NCBI RefSeq assembly: GCF_004614185.1
Contig: NZ_SPVF01000142.1
Coordinates: 1 to 64,000 of the forward strand
DNA: 64,000 nucleotides
DNA from: Zemynaea arenosa
GTDB taxonomy: Bacteria > Pseudomonadota > Gammaproteobacteria > Burkholderiales > Burkholderiaceae_D
Direction: 5' to 3'
Shown here: piece by piece, positions 63,677-64,000 of the stretch
How the letters are laid out: each line of letters begins with the position of its first letter
Numbering within the stretch: the first letter of the stretch is position 1
Translations under genes and position numbers: made by a program
Notes under the pieces: generated by a model
Databases searched by the model: none
Seen by the model: only the letters and a program-made list of their open reading frames with translations
What the model was told of the DNA's origin: nothing

Positions 63677-63705
63677 GGGCCGGTCTCGTACCGGCCCATT
63701 TTTTT
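63677..63705 (+). terminator. Rho-independent terminator after the Ter cluster
   Basis: GGGCCGGT (63677-63684) pairs perfectly with ACCGGCCC (63690-63697), loop CTCGT, then ATTTTTTT. It closes the Ter cluster and lies just beyond the end of the convergent ggt gene. Confidence 0.88.
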
Positions 63706-63712
63706 GGAGGAG

Positions 63713-64000
63713 TCAGTGCGCCTTGTGCTGCACGAGGGCGGTGCCGATGCCGTGGCGCTTTCCTTCGCTGACGGCCGTCACGGTGCCGTCCTGGTTGAAG
63801 ACGATGGCGTTGGCGGCGCCAATTTCGTCAGGCTGCGGGTCCCATTTGTGGCCGTAGCCTTCCAGCGCGCGGGCTTGGGCGCTGCCGGGGAAGCCGGGTT
63901 CGATGTCGATGGTGCTGCCATTGCGGCTGCTGATACGCGGCGCGTTCAGGGCCTGGTCCATCGGCATGCCGAGATCCACGTAGTTGAAGATCGTCTGCAG
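63713..64000 (-). CDS. ggt: Gamma-glutamyltransferase, C-terminal part
   Basis: The gene runs off the right edge; 95 residues of the C-terminus are visible in frame from the last base. NYVDLGMPMDQALNAPRI, the Gly-rich GYGHKWDP and the final FNQDGTVTAVSEGKRHG match the small subunit end of gamma-glutamyltranspeptidase, a periplasmic enzyme cleaving glutathione gamma-glutamyl bonds. The catalytic Thr lies outside the window. Confidence 0.85.
   Translation of the reverse strand: MQTIFNYVDLGMPMDQALNAPRISSRNGSTIDIEPGFPGSAQARALEGYGHKWDPQPDEIGAANAIVFNQDGTVTAVSEGKRHGIGTALVQHKAH

Noticed and set aside
1-64000. tRNA, rRNA, CRISPR, insertion sequence, prophage or integrase
   Set aside because: I read for conserved tRNA arms, repeated spacers, transposase and integrase motifs and terminal inverted repeats and found none; a tRNA-finder run would settle the first.

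Overview
The window looks like chromosome from a GC-rich betaproteobacterium of the order Burkholderiales, most likely family Oxalobacteraceae (Massilia/Telluria/Janthinobacterium-like). This rests on the H-NS type, the layout of the aa3 cytochrome oxidase operon with its small DUF2970, DUF2909 and assembly-peptide genes, the yqgE-ruvX-pyrR-pyrB-pyrC' order and the LPS-core genes. That is inference from gene content; no search was run. I see no rRNA, tRNA, CRISPR array, insertion sequence or prophage. Almost all DNA is coding, and the long antisense open frames are codon-bias shadows.

Left part (1-8.9 kb): the 3' end of a CheA-type hybrid kinase, a CPD photolyase, then a tightly packed yqgE-ruvX-pyrR-pyrB-pyrC' operon whose dihydroorotase has lost its N-terminal zinc ligands, a PlsC acyltransferase and convergent apaH. 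9.0-17.7 kb is for surface polysaccharide and LPS: rfbBACD (dTDP-rhamnose), a WecA-like initiating transferase, an H-NS gene with a clear terminator, a phosphomannomutase, waaC and waaA. 17.8-21.7 kb holds a GST, a secreted M28 peptidase, a YgjP-like metalloprotein and a second PlsC.

21.7-34.6 kb is the minus-strand housekeeping run gmhB, glyS, glyQ, lnt, corC ... ybeY, phoH, miaB. It is split between corC and ybeY by a plus-strand Tat-exported molybdenum oxidoreductase pair (iorAB-like) and a ChaN-like gene. 34.7-39.8 kb carries small proteins of unknown role, an orphan sensor kinase, two detoxification-type enzymes (GstA, secreted metallo-beta-lactamase fold) and DUF1697.

39.8-46 kb is the most unusual part. 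A five-gene minus-strand operon encodes a membrane-anchored C39-like cysteine peptidase with no ABC transporter, two outer-membrane beta-barrels, a DUF2059 protein and a protein joining a tandem MshEN (possible c-di-GMP binding) domain to an exported tail with a double-glycine-leader-like motif. A divergent AraC regulator sits across a dyad-rich spacer. The set recalls the putative 'fil' pilus loci of Acinetobacter and, in logic only, LapD/LapG. Next comes an in-frame AraC-BioC chimeric gene.

48-57 kb is a complete cytochrome c oxidase locus (coxB, ctaD, small assembly peptide, ctaG, DUF2970, coxC, terminator, DUF2909, surf1, SCO-like, ctaA, ctaB, senC). 57-64 kb has an AI-2E/PerM transporter, a CNNM/CorC protein, an NhaR-type regulator, a DUF475-TerD-TIGR00266-TerD stress cluster and the 3' end of a gamma-glutamyltransferase gene.
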